Assembly (NCBI GenBank): GCA_900316935.1
Contig: ONEW01000003.1
Coordinates: forward strand, 1 to 64,000
Origin: an uncultured Selenomonadales bacterium
GTDB taxonomy: Bacteria > Bacillota > Negativicutes > Acidaminococcales > Acidaminococcaceae
Reading direction: 5' to 3'
Length of the DNA stretch: 64,000 nucleotides
Shown here one piece after another: positions 8,174 through 17,850 of this stretch. Positions within the stretch are counted from its first letter, which is position 1. Each line of letters starts with the position of its first letter. The notes below the pieces were generated by a model. The model was not told the DNA's origin. It searched no databases and was given only the letters and a program-made list of their open reading frames with translations. Made by a program: the position numbers and the translations under genes.

Positions 8174-10489
8174 TCAGGGGATGAAACGGTCTTTTTGATA
8201 TCTATAACTATACCATTGCAGGCCCGAATCGTCAAAAACCACCCGGATGGCCCCCAGCTGGTCCGTCCGCAGCGGCCGGATGCCATGCTCCTGCAGCCGT
8301 TCCAGCAGTTCCGGCGCAGGGTGCCCGTATTTGTTGCCCCGGCCCGAAGAAATGACGGCCGCCTGGGGCGCCAGCCTGTGCAGGAAATGCGGAGAGGAGG
8401 ACGTCTTCGAGCCGTGGTGTCCCGCCTTCAGCAGATCGCACGGGCCAAGCCAGGGCAAGGACGCCTCTTCCGTATCCCAGTCCGCATCGCCGGGAAACAC
8501 GAGGGAATGCCGCCCTTCCCGCAGCTGCAGGATCAGGGAATCCCGGTTCGCCGGCGTCGCGTCCACAGTGCGTACGATGCCCTCCCCGCCGCCGGCGGCG
8601 GCCACCGTGAAGTCAGCCCGGCCGATGCGCCACCGTTCGCCCCGGCGCAGACGGGTCACTGCCAGGGCAGACGGCGCCTGCCGCAACAGGGTCGCCAGTT
8701 CCGGCGTGTCCTCCCCCTGTCCCAAAAAGAGGTGCCGCACCGGCAGGCTGGCCAATACCGACCGGGCCCCGCCGATATGGTCAAAATCGCCGTGGCTCAG
8801 AATCAGGGCGTCCAGCCTGTCGATGCCCAGATAGCGCAGATACGGCACCACAATCTGCCGGCCCGTATCGTAACCGCCCCGTGTGCCGCCCGTGTCAAGC
8901 AGCACGGTTTTGCCGTCCGACGTGCGCACCAAAGCCGCGTCCCCCTGCCCTACGTCCATGAAATGGACCTCCAGCGGCCGGGCCTGCCAGGTCTGCCGGC
9001 AGGACGGCAGCAGAAACAGGGCCAGCAGGACGGCCAGACAGCAGCGGCGCCGCCGGCCGGTCCACTGCAGGAAAGGTCCCCGGTCGGCCCACAGGGCCAG
9101 CAGGCCGTAGTACACCAGGGAACGCCATAGTCCCCAGTCCCCCACCGTCACGGCCGCACCGGGCAGCCGCGCCAGCAGGACACCCGCCTTAAGGACGCCG
9201 GCCAGCAGGAACTCTGCCGGCCACGCGGCGGCACCGGCCAGCGATGGCAGCAGCGGGGCCAGGAACAGGGCCGGCAGGAAAAGCAGTACCGCCGCTTCCA
9301 GCGCAGGTACCAGGAGCAGATTGCTGACCAGAGACAAAGGTACGAGATGGTGGAAATAGAAGACCAGAAACGGCACCGTGACCAGCTGGGCAGTCAGGGG
9401 GACCGCCGCGGCCGCGCGCAGCCAGGACGGCAGGAAGGCGGGCAGCCGTCCCTGCACAACCGGGCCGAGCAGGACCAGGCCTGCCACCGTCACAAAGGAG
9501 AGCTGGAACCCGGGGTCCACCAGCCAGAGCGGGCAGACCAGCAGCAGGGTCCAGGCCACCAGGATCAGCAGACGCAGCGGGTCCGCCGTCCGGCCTCGCT
9601 GCCGCCCCCACCACAACGCCAGGCACAAGAGGACCGCCCGCAGGACGGCCGGCCGCAGGCCGCAGGCCACGGCGTACAGGACGAGCACGGCGGCAAGGCA
9701 GAAGTCCTTCCCCCGCCCCTGCCAGTGCCGCGTCAGCAGCAGCAGGAAAGCCGCCAGAAGCGCTACGTGGGTGCCGGAGACGGCCATCAGGTGGGCCAGT
9801 CCGTTATTCCGCAGCACTTCCGCATCCTCTGCCCGCACGCCCTCGTATCCACCCAGCACCATGCCGGGCAGCAGGGCACTTTCCGGACGGTGCAGCCTTT
9901 CCATCAGCTGCCGCTTCCAACGCAGGACGGCTCCGTCCACCCGCTTGCGCAGGGAAACCGGACCGTCCCGGTATATCACGGCGCCGGCCGGCACAGTCAT
10001 GCGGCCGTATACGCCCCGGATCCGTGCCGTCAAGGGCCCGTTGATGCCGCCCGGATTATAATGGAACGTCTGTTCCTGCAGCCGGCCCCGCACGCGGAGC
10101 GGCTGCTCTTCCAACCGCCCGTCCTGTATAAAGATACGGATTTTGCCGGGCAGCGGGTTCCGTACCTCGAGCACGCCGGATACACCGCCCTCCCGCACCT
10201 GCAGGGACGCCGGGTCCCATTCCCCTTCCAGGGTCACAGTCCGGCCCACTAAGTCCTGCCAGGCGGTGCGGACCGGCTCGTCACCGGTACCGGCCAGAAG
10301 ACCGCCGGCCAGGGCCAGGAGCAGGAACAACGGCAGCAGCCGCTCCCGTAGCCGGAAGGACACTGCCAGCGCCGCCGCAAGACAGCCCGCAAAAGCCGGA
10401 ACCAGGGACGGGAAAGAAGCCCGGAAGATACCCAGGGCATCGCCGGCGCAAAAGAAAAGGAACGACCAGCCCAAAAAAGTTTTGAACAT
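8174..10489 (-). CDS. comEC: ComEC/Rec2 DNA uptake channel
   Basis: 771 aa. It has N-terminal membrane segments with a DUF4131-type soluble domain (about 60-170), a competence domain with many membrane helices (LMAVSGTHVALL near 235, then about 250-480), and a C-terminal metallo-beta-lactamase domain with SHGDFDHIGG near 570 and AGHHGSKTSSS near 700. ComEC carries one DNA strand across the inner membrane in natural transformation. The N terminus has no clear Shine-Dalgarno, so the start is less certain. The gene is divergent from an M20 amidohydrolase, and the ComEA-like gene lies beyond that, so the usual comEA-comEC order is broken. Confidence 0.9.
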   Translation of the reverse strand: MFKTFLGWSFLFFCAGDALGIFRASFPSLVPAFAGCLAAALAVSFRLRERLLPLFLLLALAGGLLAGTGDEPVRTAWQDLVGRTVTLEGEWDPASLQVREGGVSGVLEVRNPLPGKIRIFIQDGRLEEQPLRVRGRLQEQTFHYNPGGINGPLTARIRGVYGRMTVPAGAVIYRDGPVSLRKRVDGAVLRWKRQLMERLHRPESALLPGMVLGGYEGVRAEDAEVLRNNGLAHLMAVSGTHVALLAAFLLLLTRHWQGRGKDFCLAAVLVLYAVACGLRPAVLRAVLLCLALWWGRQRGRTADPLRLLILVAWTLLLVCPLWLVDPGFQLSFVTVAGLVLLGPVVQGRLPAFLPSWLRAAAAVPLTAQLVTVPFLVFYFHHLVPLSLVSNLLLVPALEAAVLLFLPALFLAPLLPSLAGAAAWPAEFLLAGVLKAGVLLARLPGAAVTVGDWGLWRSLVYYGLLALWADRGPFLQWTGRRRRCCLAVLLALFLLPSCRQTWQARPLEVHFMDVGQGDAALVRTSDGKTVLLDTGGTRGGYDTGRQIVVPYLRYLGIDRLDALILSHGDFDHIGGARSVLASLPVRHLFLGQGEDTPELATLLRQAPSALAVTRLRRGERWRIGRADFTVAAAGGGEGIVRTVDATPANRDSLILQLREGRHSLVFPGDADWDTEEASLPWLGPCDLLKAGHHGSKTSSSPHFLHRLAPQAAVISSGRGNKYGHPAPELLERLQEHGIRPLRTDQLGAIRVVFDDSGLQWYSYRYQKDRFIP

Positions 10490-10494
10490 AGATG

Positions 10495-10523
10495 TTTACA
10501 ACCACGTTAAAAATTTATACAAT
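10495..10523 (+). promoter_or_regulatory. Promoter of the M20 amidohydrolase
   Basis: TTTACA (10495-10500) and TACAAT (10518-10523) are 17 bp apart in an AT-rich divergent gap of 80 bp shared with comEC. Confidence 0.6.
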
Positions 10524-10569
10524 TAATAGTATCTTTTACAAGAAGTATTTTTTGAAGAAGGAACGCATC

Positions 10570-11829
10570 ATGATTTCGCAAGAACGACTGCAGGCACAAA
10601 TCGACCATATGGATACCATCACGACCCACGCCCACGGCGCCAAAGGCATCAACCGCGTCGCCTTCACGACCACGGACTGGGAGGGCCGTCACTATCTCCT
10701 GTCCCTCATGGAGGAAGCCGGTCTGGAAATCCGGACCGACGCCTTCGGCAATGTCATCGGCCACCGCCGGGGATTGCGCGAGGACCTGCCCGCCGTCATG
10801 TGCGGCTCCCATTCGGACAGCGTACCCGAGGGCGGCAACTATGACGGGGTCTGCGGCATCCTTGGCGCCATCGAAGTAGCCCGCAGCATGGAGGAAGACC
10901 ATTTCCGGAACGAACGTCCCCTGGAAATCGTCCTCTTCATGTGCGAGGAATCCAGCCGTTTCGGCTGTTCCACGGCAGGCAGCAAATTCATGCGCGGGTT
11001 CCTGAAACAGGAAGACCTGTACAAATACCACGACAAGTGGGGCAACAGTATGTACGAAGTGCTTCAGAGCCGCGGCCTGCGTCCGGACGACATAGAGACA
11101 TGCCACTACACGAAGCCCCTGGCGGCTTACCTGGAAATGCACATCGAACAGGGCAAAGTCCTGGAACAGGAGCAGCTGCAGATGGGCGTCGTAACAGGCA
11201 TTGCCGCCCCCACGCGCCTCAAAGTCCGCTTCCACGGCAGTGCCGACCACAGCGGCGCCACACCCATGGCGATGCGCCAGGACGGTCTCTGTGCCGCTTC
11301 CGAAGTCATCCTGGCCGTTGAGCAGGCCGCCAAAAACCAGACGGACCCGCCCGTCGTCGGAACCGTCGGCGTCATCGACGTCGACCCCAACGCCATGAAC
11401 GTCGTCCCCGGGGAAACGGGCATCGGCATCGACATCCGCAGTATTTCCCAGCAGGCCAAGGACGACGTTCTCCGCCAGGTCATCAGCCAGACGCACGCCA
11501 TCGCGGCCCGGCGGCACATCCCCGTCACGGTGGAACCGCTCTACAACGACGCGCCGGTGCCACTGCACCCTGCCATGATCCGCTTCCTGTCGGAGTGCTG
11601 CGAAGCGGAAAAGGCATCCTTCAAACAGATGCCCAGCGGCGCCGGGCACGACGCCATGAACTGGGCCTCCTGCACGCCGACGGGTATGCTCTTCATTCCC
11701 TGCCGCAACGGCGTCAGCCACGCGCCGGAAGAATATGCCGACATCGGCGACATCACACGGGCCGTCCGCGTCATGGAACGGGTCCTGCGTACCCTGTCCC
11801 GGGCCGATGTCGACCTGACGCACTGCTGA
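10570..11829 (+). CDS. M20-family amidohydrolase (N-carbamoyl amino acid / allantoate hydrolase type)
   Basis: 419 aa. It carries the metal-site signatures of the hydantoinase/carbamoylase branch of M20: CGSHSDSVPEGGNYDGV near residues 77-93, MCEESSRFGCSTAGS near 122-136, LEMHIEQGKVLE near 186, and GAGHDAM near 355. These enzymes release ammonia or carbamate from N-carbamoyl amino acids or allantoate; the exact substrate cannot be read. The ATG at 10570 has an AAGGAA site; an earlier reading from 10492 overlaps the promoter and was rejected. It stands alone between comEC and the ComEA-like gene. Confidence 0.85.
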   Translation: MISQERLQAQIDHMDTITTHAHGAKGINRVAFTTTDWEGRHYLLSLMEEAGLEIRTDAFGNVIGHRRGLREDLPAVMCGSHSDSVPEGGNYDGVCGILGAIEVARSMEEDHFRNERPLEIVLFMCEESSRFGCSTAGSKFMRGFLKQEDLYKYHDKWGNSMYEVLQSRGLRPDDIETCHYTKPLAAYLEMHIEQGKVLEQEQLQMGVVTGIAAPTRLKVRFHGSADHSGATPMAMRQDGLCAASEVILAVEQAAKNQTDPPVVGTVGVIDVDPNAMNVVPGETGIGIDIRSISQQAKDDVLRQVISQTHAIAARRHIPVTVEPLYNDAPVPLHPAMIRFLSECCEAEKASFKQMPSGAGHDAMNWASCTPTGMLFIPCRNGVSHAPEEYADIGDITRAVRVMERVLRTLSRADVDLTHC

Positions 11830-11870
11830 ACAGGACACGCGGTATTCCCGTACACCAGCAGCTATCCCGC

Positions 11871-12314
11871 TTACCCATGAAGGCGGCCCTCCGGGGCCGC
11901 CTTCTGCATTTGCCGGAGTTCCTGCAGCCGCCGCTGCGACAGACGCGGCACGCGGATATGCGTCCCGTCCTTGCAGGGCTTCGCCAGATTGACGCGGTCC
12001 GGATCGGCATCGGCCGTATACCCCCCGGCCCGCACAATGATCTCCTGCGCCCGCGTCCCTTTCGCCACCGTATAGAGACCGGGCTGCTGAACGGCGCCGC
12101 TGACGCATACCGTCACCTGCACCGCCCGGGCCCCTGTGTCCCGCGTCCCTCCGCCTTGCCGTTCCCCCACGGCGGAACCCGTCCGCACAATGTCCGGCGT
12201 CCCCTGATTCTCCGCGCCGGGCAGGGTCCCTGCACCTCCGAACCAGGCCATGGCTCCGCAAAGGAGCACACTGCCGCAAAGGAATGCCAGTTTCGTTTTT
12301 TGGGTTTCCAACAT
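11871..12314 (-). CDS. ComEA-like exported SLBB protein lacking the HhH domain
   Basis: 147 aa. A membrane anchor or signal segment (residues 8-25), a Gly/Thr-rich linker, then an SLBB beta-grasp domain (about 65-125: VQVTVCVSGAVQQPGLY, IIVRAGGYTADAD, RVNLAKPCKDGTHIRVP). In ComEA this domain is followed by two helix-hairpin-helix motifs that bind DNA; here the protein stops after about 22 Gln/Arg-rich residues. The AAGGAAGG site and signal anchor fix the start. It lies near comEC but is separated by a gene on the other strand. It could be a truncated ComEA or a separate SLBB protein. Confidence 0.75.
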   Translation of the reverse strand: MLETQKTKLAFLCGSVLLCGAMAWFGGAGTLPGAENQGTPDIVRTGSAVGERQGGGTRDTGARAVQVTVCVSGAVQQPGLYTVAKGTRAQEIIVRAGGYTADADPDRVNLAKPCKDGTHIRVPRLSQRRLQELRQMQKAAPEGRLHG

Positions 12315-12364
12315 ATTTACCTTCCTTTCTTCCCGGTGTTCCGGGAGCTTGTCACAGGCATACG

Positions 12365-12422
12365 AAAAGGGGGGATTCCCGGTTCCGGTACCGAAGTACA
12401 CGGAAACGGAAATCCCCCCTTT
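12365..12422. terminator. Terminator beyond leuS, also upstream of the ComEA-like gene
   Basis: AAAGGGGGGATT pairs with AATCCCCCCTTT across a 32-base loop that itself can fold. Short T-runs follow on both strands. It lies 80 bp beyond the leuS stop. Confidence 0.65.
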
Positions 12423-12503
12423 GAAATTTTTGCCTGATTCCTGTCCGGCGCAGCCGGAGCAGGCATCCCGACCCTGATCCTGACGTCGTCGGATCAGGGT
12501 TCG

Positions 12504-14987
12504 TTATTTGACGACGAGGTTGACCAGGCGTCCCGGTACGGCGATGACCTTGCGGACGGTGCCATCCCCGATGAGTTCCTGGATGCGTTTGTCGGCCAGA
12601 GCCAGTTTTTCCAGTTCGCCCTTGTCGGCGTCGGACGGAACGACCAGCCGGTCGCGGACCTTGCCGTTGATCTGCAGCACGATTTCGACCGTGGCGACCT
12701 TCAGGGCTTCTTCGTCGTACCCCGGCCAGGTCTGGTCATGCACGCTCGTCGTGCCGTCGATCACATGATGCCACAGTTCTTCCGTGATGTGCGGAACAAA
12801 GGGAGCCAGCAGGAGCAGCAGGTCCTTGACGGTTTCGTAAACCAGTCCTGCGCAATATTCCTTCTTGGCGTCCTTATAGGCATACAGGGCGTTCACCAGT
12901 TCCATGAGGGAACTGATGGCCGTGTTGAAGTTGAAACGTTCGTCGATATCTTCCGTCACCTTCTTGATGGAAGCGTTCAAGGCGCGGCGCAGGTCCTTGT
13001 CCTTTTCGTCCAGGTCCTTGACGTCGTACGCAGCCTTTTGGGCCAGCAGGTCGCGGAAATGGTACACGATGCGCCATACGCGGTTCAGGAAACGGAAGCT
13101 GCCGTCCACGCCGCGGTCGCTCCATTCCAGTTCGCGTTCCGGCGGAGCGGCGAAGAGGATGAACAGGCGGGCCGTGTCGGCGCCGTATTTCGAAAGGATC
13201 TCTTCCGGCGATACCACATTGCCCAGGGATTTGGACATCTTGGCGCCGTCCTTGATGACCATGCCCTGCGTCAGCAGGTTGGTGAACGGTTCGTCGTAAT
13301 CGACCATGCCGGCATCGCGCAGCACCTTCAGGAAGAAGCGCGAATAGAGCAGATGCAGGATGGCGTGCTCAATGCCGCCGATGTACTGGTCGACCGGTCC
13401 CCAATAGCCATTGGCGTCTTTGGCAAAAGGCGCCTTGTCGTTATGGGGATCCGTGTAGCGCAGGTAGTACCACGAGGAGCACAGGAACGTGTCCATCGTG
13501 TCCGTTTCACGGGTGGCGTCGGCACCGCACTTCGGGCACTTGCAGTGCAGGAAGCTTTCCGACGTGGCCAGCGGGGATTTTGCGCCCGCATCGAATTTGA
13601 CATCTTCCGGCAGCAGGACGGGCAGCTGGTCTTCAGGAACCAGCACTTCGCCGCAATGCGGGCAGTAGATGATGGGAATGGGGGCACCCCAGTAACGCTG
13701 GCGGCTGATCAACCAGTCGCGCAGGCGGTAGTTGACGACACGCCTGCCCAGGCCTTTTTCCTCCATGTAGTCCATGATGGCCTTCATGGCCTTGTGCATC
13801 TCCATGCCCGTGAACTGGGCGGAGTTGACCAGCACGCCATCCTTTTCCTCGTAGGCGTGGGTCATTTCTTCCAGCTTCAGTTCCTGGCCTTTCGGCTGCA
13901 GGGTGAGGATCTTTTCAATGCCGTATTTTTCCGCGAACATCCAGTCGCGCTGGTCGCCCGAAGGCACGCCCATAACGGCGCCCGTACCGTAATCGTACAG
14001 CACGTAGTTGGTGATCCAGATGTGGACCTTGTGTCCCGTCAGCGGATGGATGCAGTCGTACCCGGTGTACATGCCGAGCTTTTCCGATTCGCTCGACGTA
14101 CGCTCGATATCCGACGTGTTCTTGATCTTGTTGCAGAAGGCTTCCAGTTCGGCCCGGCGGGGATTGTCCCTGAGGATCTTTTCCACCAGCGGGTGTTCCG
14201 GCGGGATGACGACGAAGGTGACGCCGTAAATCGTGTCGGGACGGGTCGTATAGACGGGCAGTTTTTCGCCCAGGTCGGGAATGTCGAAGCTGAATTCCAG
14301 ACCTTCGGAACGGCCGATCCAGTTCTTCTGCATGGTTTTGACGCGCTCGGGCCAGCCGGGAATCTCGTCCATGTCCTTCAGCAGCTCATCGGCGTAATCG
14401 GTGATCTTGAAGAACCACTGGCTCAGGCGTTTCTTGTGCACTTCGTTGTGGCAGCGCCAGCACTTGCCTTCGACGACCTGTTCGTTGGCCAGCACGGTGT
14501 TGCAATGGTCGCACCAGTTGACGGACGACTCCTTTTTCACAGCCAGGCCGCGCTGATAGAACAGTTCGAAGAACCACTGGGTCCATTTATAGTATTCCGG
14601 TTTGCACGTAATGACTTCCCGGTTCCAGTCATAGGACAGGCCCATGGCCTTCAGCTGCCGTGTCATGTTGGCGATGTTGTCCATGGTCCATTTCTTCGGC
14701 GGGATGCCATGCTGGATAGCGGCATTTTCGGCCGGCATGCCGAAAGAGTCGAAGCCCATGGGATGCAGGACATTGAAGCCCCTCATGGTGCGGAAACGCG
14801 CCACTACATCGCCGATGGAGTAGTTGCGCACATGACCCATATGCAGGTTGCCCGACGGATACGGGAACATTTCCAGCACATAGGATTTCGGTTTCGATTC
14901 GTCTTTTTCACGTCTGAAAGCTTTATGCTCTTCCCAATATTGCTGCCATTTTGCTTCTATGGCATGGGGCGCATATTTTTCTTCCAT
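12504..14987 (-). CDS. leuS: Leucyl-tRNA synthetase
   Basis: 827 aa, class I synthetase. The HIGH-type motif is in [15 protein letters not shown] near residue 45, a zinc-type cysteine cluster is at C-x-x-C-N (about 160) and CPKCGAD, the editing CP1 domain is at about 225-420, and [10 protein letters not shown] (KMSKS) is near 575. It charges tRNA-Leu with leucine and edits mischarged tRNA. The start at 14987 has a GGGAGGG site; an upstream extension to 15299 runs through the promoter. No T-box precedes it, unlike leuA and leuCDB, so it is probably not controlled by tRNA-Leu charging. Confidence 0.96.
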   Translation of the reverse strand: MEEKYAPHAIEAKWQQYWEEHKAFRREKDESKPKSYVLEMFPYPSGNLHMGHVRNYSIGDVVARFRTMRGFNVLHPMGFDSFGMPAENAAIQHGIPPKKWTMDNIANMTRQLKAMGLSYDWNREVITCKPEYYKWTQWFFELFYQRGLAVKKESSVNWCDHCNTVLANEQVVEGKCWRCHNEVHKKRLSQWFFKITDYADELLKDMDEIPGWPERVKTMQKNWIGRSEGLEFSFDIPDLGEKLPVYTTRPDTIYGVTFVVIPPEHPLVEKILRDNPRRAELEAFCNKIKNTSDIERTSSESEKLGMYTGYDCIHPLTGHKVHIWITNYVLYDYGTGAVMGVPSGDQRDWMFAEKYGIEKILTLQPKGQELKLEEMTHAYEEKDGVLVNSAQFTGMEMHKAMKAIMDYMEEKGLGRRVVNYRLRDWLISRQRYWGAPIPIIYCPHCGEVLVPEDQLPVLLPEDVKFDAGAKSPLATSESFLHCKCPKCGADATRETDTMDTFLCSSWYYLRYTDPHNDKAPFAKDANGYWGPVDQYIGGIEHAILHLLYSRFFLKVLRDAGMVDYDEPFTNLLTQGMVIKDGAKMSKSLGNVVSPEEILSKYGADTARLFILFAAPPERELEWSDRGVDGSFRFLNRVWRIVYHFRDLLAQKAAYDVKDLDEKDKDLRRALNASIKKVTEDIDERFNFNTAISSLMELVNALYAYKDAKKEYCAGLVYETVKDLLLLLAPFVPHITEELWHHVIDGTTSVHDQTWPGYDEEALKVATVEIVLQINGKVRDRLVVPSDADKGELEKLALADKRIQELIGDGTVRKVIAVPGRLVNLVVK

Positions 14988-15005
14988 AAATAAACCCTCC
15001 CAGGT

Positions 15006-15019
15006 CAAATGATCATTTG
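15006..15019. promoter_or_regulatory. 14-bp palindrome in the leuS leader
   Basis: CAAATGATCATTTG is a perfect dyad 18 bp upstream of the leuS start and just before its ribosome binding site, inside the transcribed leader. It could be an operator or a small RNA hairpin. Confidence 0.4.
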
Positions 15020-15089
15020 CGGGATGCTTTTCCCCTCCGCCGGACAGGCGGAAAAAGCGGCCCTCCGGACAAGCCGCCATAACTATTAC

Positions 15090-15118
15090 ATTATACAATG
15101 CGCCCCGGTGTAAGTCAA
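15090..15118 (-). promoter_or_regulatory. Promoter of leuS
   Basis: TTGACT (15113-15118) and TATAAT (15090-15095) are separated by 17 bp on the minus strand, near consensus. The leader to the leuS ATG would be about 95 nt. Confidence 0.8.
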
Positions 15119-15261
15119 TTTTCCGCGGCCCTCCCAACCCGTTCCCCGCCACCTGCCAGACGGGTCCGGAGCCAGGGAACGACGCTTTTGTTACATATTT
15201 TACAAAAGACAGTCGATTTTCCCCCTGTTTTTGTTTCTTTCCACAAAAACAGAAAAATCCT

Positions 15262-15290
15262 TTGACAGAAAACGGGAAACCCTTTAACAT
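15262..15290 (+). promoter_or_regulatory. Promoter of metQ
   Basis: TTGACA (15262-15267) and TAACAT (15285-15290) are 17 bp apart. The leader to metQ is about 130 nt. I saw no S-box, T-box or other known methionine riboswitch in it. Confidence 0.72.
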
Positions 15291-15425
15291 GGGGAACAAG
15301 TTCCTAAATCACATGGATTTCACGGCATAACCGCTTTTGCCATATTTCGCCTTGTTGTGGAGCGGAGCGGGTTGTGCAGGAACCGAAAACACTTTATCTG
15401 ACTCACTAACAAGGAGGAATGTCAA

Positions 15426-16256
15426 ATGAAACTCAGAAAAACCATCGTATCCCTCGTAGCGCTGGCCTTCCTGGCCCTCGGTGCCGCCGGTTGCGGCGGC
15501 GGTGACAAAAAGGCGGCCGCCCCGGACGGCGGCGGCAAAGTCATCAAGATCGGCGCTACTGCCGGCGCCCATGCCGAAGTGGTCCACGCCGTGGCGGCGG
15601 AAGCCAAAAAACAGGGCCTGGACGTGCAAGTCGTCGAATTCACGGACTACATCACGCCCGACAAGGCACTGGCCGAAGGCAACCTGGACCTGAACGCCTA
15701 CCAGCACGTACCGTTCCTGAACAACTTCAACAAGCAGAACAACACCAAGCTGGTCCCCATCGGCAATACGATCCTCATCCGCCAGGGCATCATCAGCAAT
15801 AAGGTGCACGACCTGAAGGACGTTCCCGACGGCGCCACCGTCGCCATCCCCAATGACCCGACCAACGGCGGCCGCGGCTTACTGCTCCTGCAGCAGGCCG
15901 GTCTCCTCAAGCTGAAGGACGGGACCGGCTACAAAGCGACGCCGAAAGATGTCGTGGAAAACCCGAAGCACCTGAAATTCAAGGAACTGGAAGCAGCCCA
16001 GCTGCCCCGCAGCCTGGACGACGTCGACCTGGCCACCATCACCATGAACTACGTGCTCAGTTCCGGTATCGATGTCAAAAAACAGGGCCTCTTCTGGGAA
16101 AAGAAGGACGAACCCCTGGCCGTCATGGTCCTCGCCGCCCGCGAGCAGGACAAGGACCGGCCGGAATTCAAGAAGATCGTCGCCATCTACAAATCCGACG
16201 CCATCAAGAAATTCATTGAAGAAAAATTCCACGGAACCATCACCTCCGCGAACTGA
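15426..16256 (+). CDS. metQ: MetQ/NlpA-family substrate-binding lipoprotein
   Basis: 276 aa. A signal peptide ends with the lipobox LGAAGC (Cys 23), followed by a Gly/Lys/Ala linker. The mature NLPA lipoprotein domain begins KVIKIGATAGAHAEV and continues with VVEFTDYITPDKALAEGNLDLNAYQH. It is the binding component of a MetNI-type D/L-methionine importer, anchored in the membrane. The AAGGAGGAATG site fixes the start. No metN or metI is adjacent; both sides are occupied by unrelated genes and a terminator, so it must work with a transporter encoded elsewhere. Other amino-acid specificity is possible in this family. Confidence 0.88.
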   Translation: MKLRKTIVSLVALAFLALGAAGCGGGDKKAAAPDGGGKVIKIGATAGAHAEVVHAVAAEAKKQGLDVQVVEFTDYITPDKALAEGNLDLNAYQHVPFLNNFNKQNNTKLVPIGNTILIRQGIISNKVHDLKDVPDGATVAIPNDPTNGGRGLLLLQQAGLLKLKDGTGYKATPKDVVENPKHLKFKELEAAQLPRSLDDVDLATITMNYVLSSGIDVKKQGLFWEKKDEPLAVMVLAAREQDKDRPEFKKIVAIYKSDAIKKFIEEKFHGTITSAN

Positions 16257-16300
16257 TTCCCTGCCGGACCGGAACGCGTGAGCATCATTCCGTCAGCATC

Positions 16301-16357
16301 AAAAAGGGCTGTGTCACCAGGACAAGGATTGCTACTGTCCGTGACACAGCCCTTTTT
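16301..16357. terminator. Bidirectional terminator between metQ and the GlcD-type dehydrogenase
   Basis: A 17-bp inverted repeat (16301-16317 and 16341-16357) built on AAAAAGGGCTGTGTCAC has A- and T-runs at its two edges. It serves two converging genes. Confidence 0.92.
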
Positions 16358-16387
16358 CTGTCTATGTTCCTTTCCCGCGGCCAGGCA

Positions 16388-17788
16388 TCAGATGTCGAAC
16401 ACTTTGCCCGGGTTCAGGATATCCTTGGGATCCATGGCCCGCTTGATGGTCTTCATGATGGCCAGTTCCCCCTTGGGCGTGAACTCCTCCATATATTTCA
16501 GCTTCTTGGCGCCGATGCCGTGTTCGCCCGCCAGGCGGCCGCCGACACTGTACGCATAGCGGTACACTTCCTGGTGGAATGCCTCCACGTTGCGTTCCCA
16601 TTCCTCCTCGGTCAGGTTGACCTTGCACAGCACGATATGCATGTTGCCGTCGCCGATATGGGCGTTGATCTTGACCTCGAAGGGATACTTTTCCCCTATT
16701 TCCATAACCGTTTGGATGGCCTTGCCGATACGGTTCACCGGCACGACCACGTCATCCGTCAGGAACACGCTGCTGATGAGCTCTACCGAAGTCTGGCAGT
16801 TGCGCCGCATGTTCCAGATGCGGTCGTCGGCCTCCAGCACGTCGACGGCGCCTGATTCCTCGCAGATTTCGCTGACCGTCTCCATCTTCGTGTCGACCTC
16901 GTCCTCCGTATAGGTCTCCACCGTGATGATGACGTAGATGCCGTCCTCGTAATGGGGGACATCGTTGTATTTGCAGTAATCCGCCGTGCCGCGCACATAG
17001 GAATTGTCCATGTATTCGAGGCTCGTCGGATTGATACCGGCCTTAAGCAGTTTCGGCACCATTCCCAGCGCCTGCACGGGATCCGTATAGACGGCGAGGA
17101 TGTCGAAGCGGTACGGCGGCAACGGAACGAGCTTCACCGTCACCTTCGTCACGATGCCCAGCGTCCCCTCGCTGCCGATGATGAGCTGATCCAGGCAGTA
17201 GCCGGTCGTGCATTTCTTCAGATTGGCACCCACCGTCGTGATGTCGCCCGTCGGGGTCACGATTTCCAGAGAATAGACCTGGTTGCGCGTCACGCCGTAA
17301 CGCACGGCTTTCAGACCGCCCGCATTGGTCGCCATGTTGCCGCCGATGAGGGAGCTTTCGGAGCTCGACGGATCTCCGGCATAGAGGAATCCGCGCTTTT
17401 TCGCCTCATTCTGCAGGTCGATGGTGCGTACCCCGGCTTCCGCCGTCAGATACATGCCTTCCTCATCGACTTCGAGAATCTTGTTGAGCCGCTCCATGCA
17501 GAGCACCACGCCGCCGCAGACCGGAATGGCCCCGTCCGCCAGGCTCGTGCCGCCGCCGCGCACCGTGATGGGGAATTCGAATTCATTCGCCAGTTTCACG
17601 ATTGCCGCGATTTCCTCAGGACCGGCCGGATGGACCGCCGCCTCGGGCATGTGGAAATAACGCGGGTTCGATTCGTAGTCCGTCTGATACTGCATCAGGA
17701 TATCGTGATCGGTCTTGACATATTTATCGCCAACGATGGCTTTCAGTTTCGCGATGACTTCGGAAGTAACAGGTTTATAGGTCCGCAT
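16388..17788 (-). CDS. FAD-binding 2-hydroxyacid dehydrogenase (GlcD / D-lactate dehydrogenase type)
   Basis: 466 aa. The FAD-binding-4 (VAO-type) domain spans about residues 40-180 with ITVRGGGTSLADGAIP and GDPSSSESSLIGGNMATNAGG. The FAD-oxidase C-terminal domain ends with HIGDGNMH and AGEHGIGAKK, the flavin and metal contacts of this family. It oxidises 2-hydroxyacids such as D-lactate or glycolate. In anaerobes related proteins couple to electron-transfer flavoprotein, but no etf genes lie beside it, so coupling and substrate are inferred. An AGGAGG site precedes the start. It appears monocistronic. Confidence 0.88.
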   Translation of the reverse strand: MRTYKPVTSEVIAKLKAIVGDKYVKTDHDILMQYQTDYESNPRYFHMPEAAVHPAGPEEIAAIVKLANEFEFPITVRGGGTSLADGAIPVCGGVVLCMERLNKILEVDEEGMYLTAEAGVRTIDLQNEAKKRGFLYAGDPSSSESSLIGGNMATNAGGLKAVRYGVTRNQVYSLEIVTPTGDITTVGANLKKCTTGYCLDQLIIGSEGTLGIVTKVTVKLVPLPPYRFDILAVYTDPVQALGMVPKLLKAGINPTSLEYMDNSYVRGTADYCKYNDVPHYEDGIYVIITVETYTEDEVDTKMETVSEICEESGAVDVLEADDRIWNMRRNCQTSVELISSVFLTDDVVVPVNRIGKAIQTVMEIGEKYPFEVKINAHIGDGNMHIVLCKVNLTEEEWERNVEAFHQEVYRYAYSVGGRLAGEHGIGAKKLKYMEEFTPKGELAIMKTIKRAMDPKDILNPGKVFDI

Positions 17789-17850
17789 GGTGAAAATCCT
17801 CCTGCATTACAAAAAATTTGTTTCATTTTACCATGATTTCCCTCTTTTTT

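Noticed and set aside
11879-11903. Hairpin AAGGCGGCC...GGCCGCCTT as a terminator
   Set aside because: It lies inside the 3' end of the ComEA-like coding region and has no T-run on either strand.
10507-12279. 590-codon minus-strand frame over the M20 amidohydrolase
   Set aside because: Antisense shadow of a gene with intact metal-site motifs; the frame also runs out of phase through the ComEA-like gene.
12738-14993. 751-codon plus-strand frame over leuS
   Set aside because: Antisense shadow of an unmistakable leucyl-tRNA synthetase gene.
15291-15425. SAM (S-box) riboswitch or Met T-box upstream of metQ
   Set aside because: No S-box core and no GGTGG-type T-box core or terminator lies in the leader.
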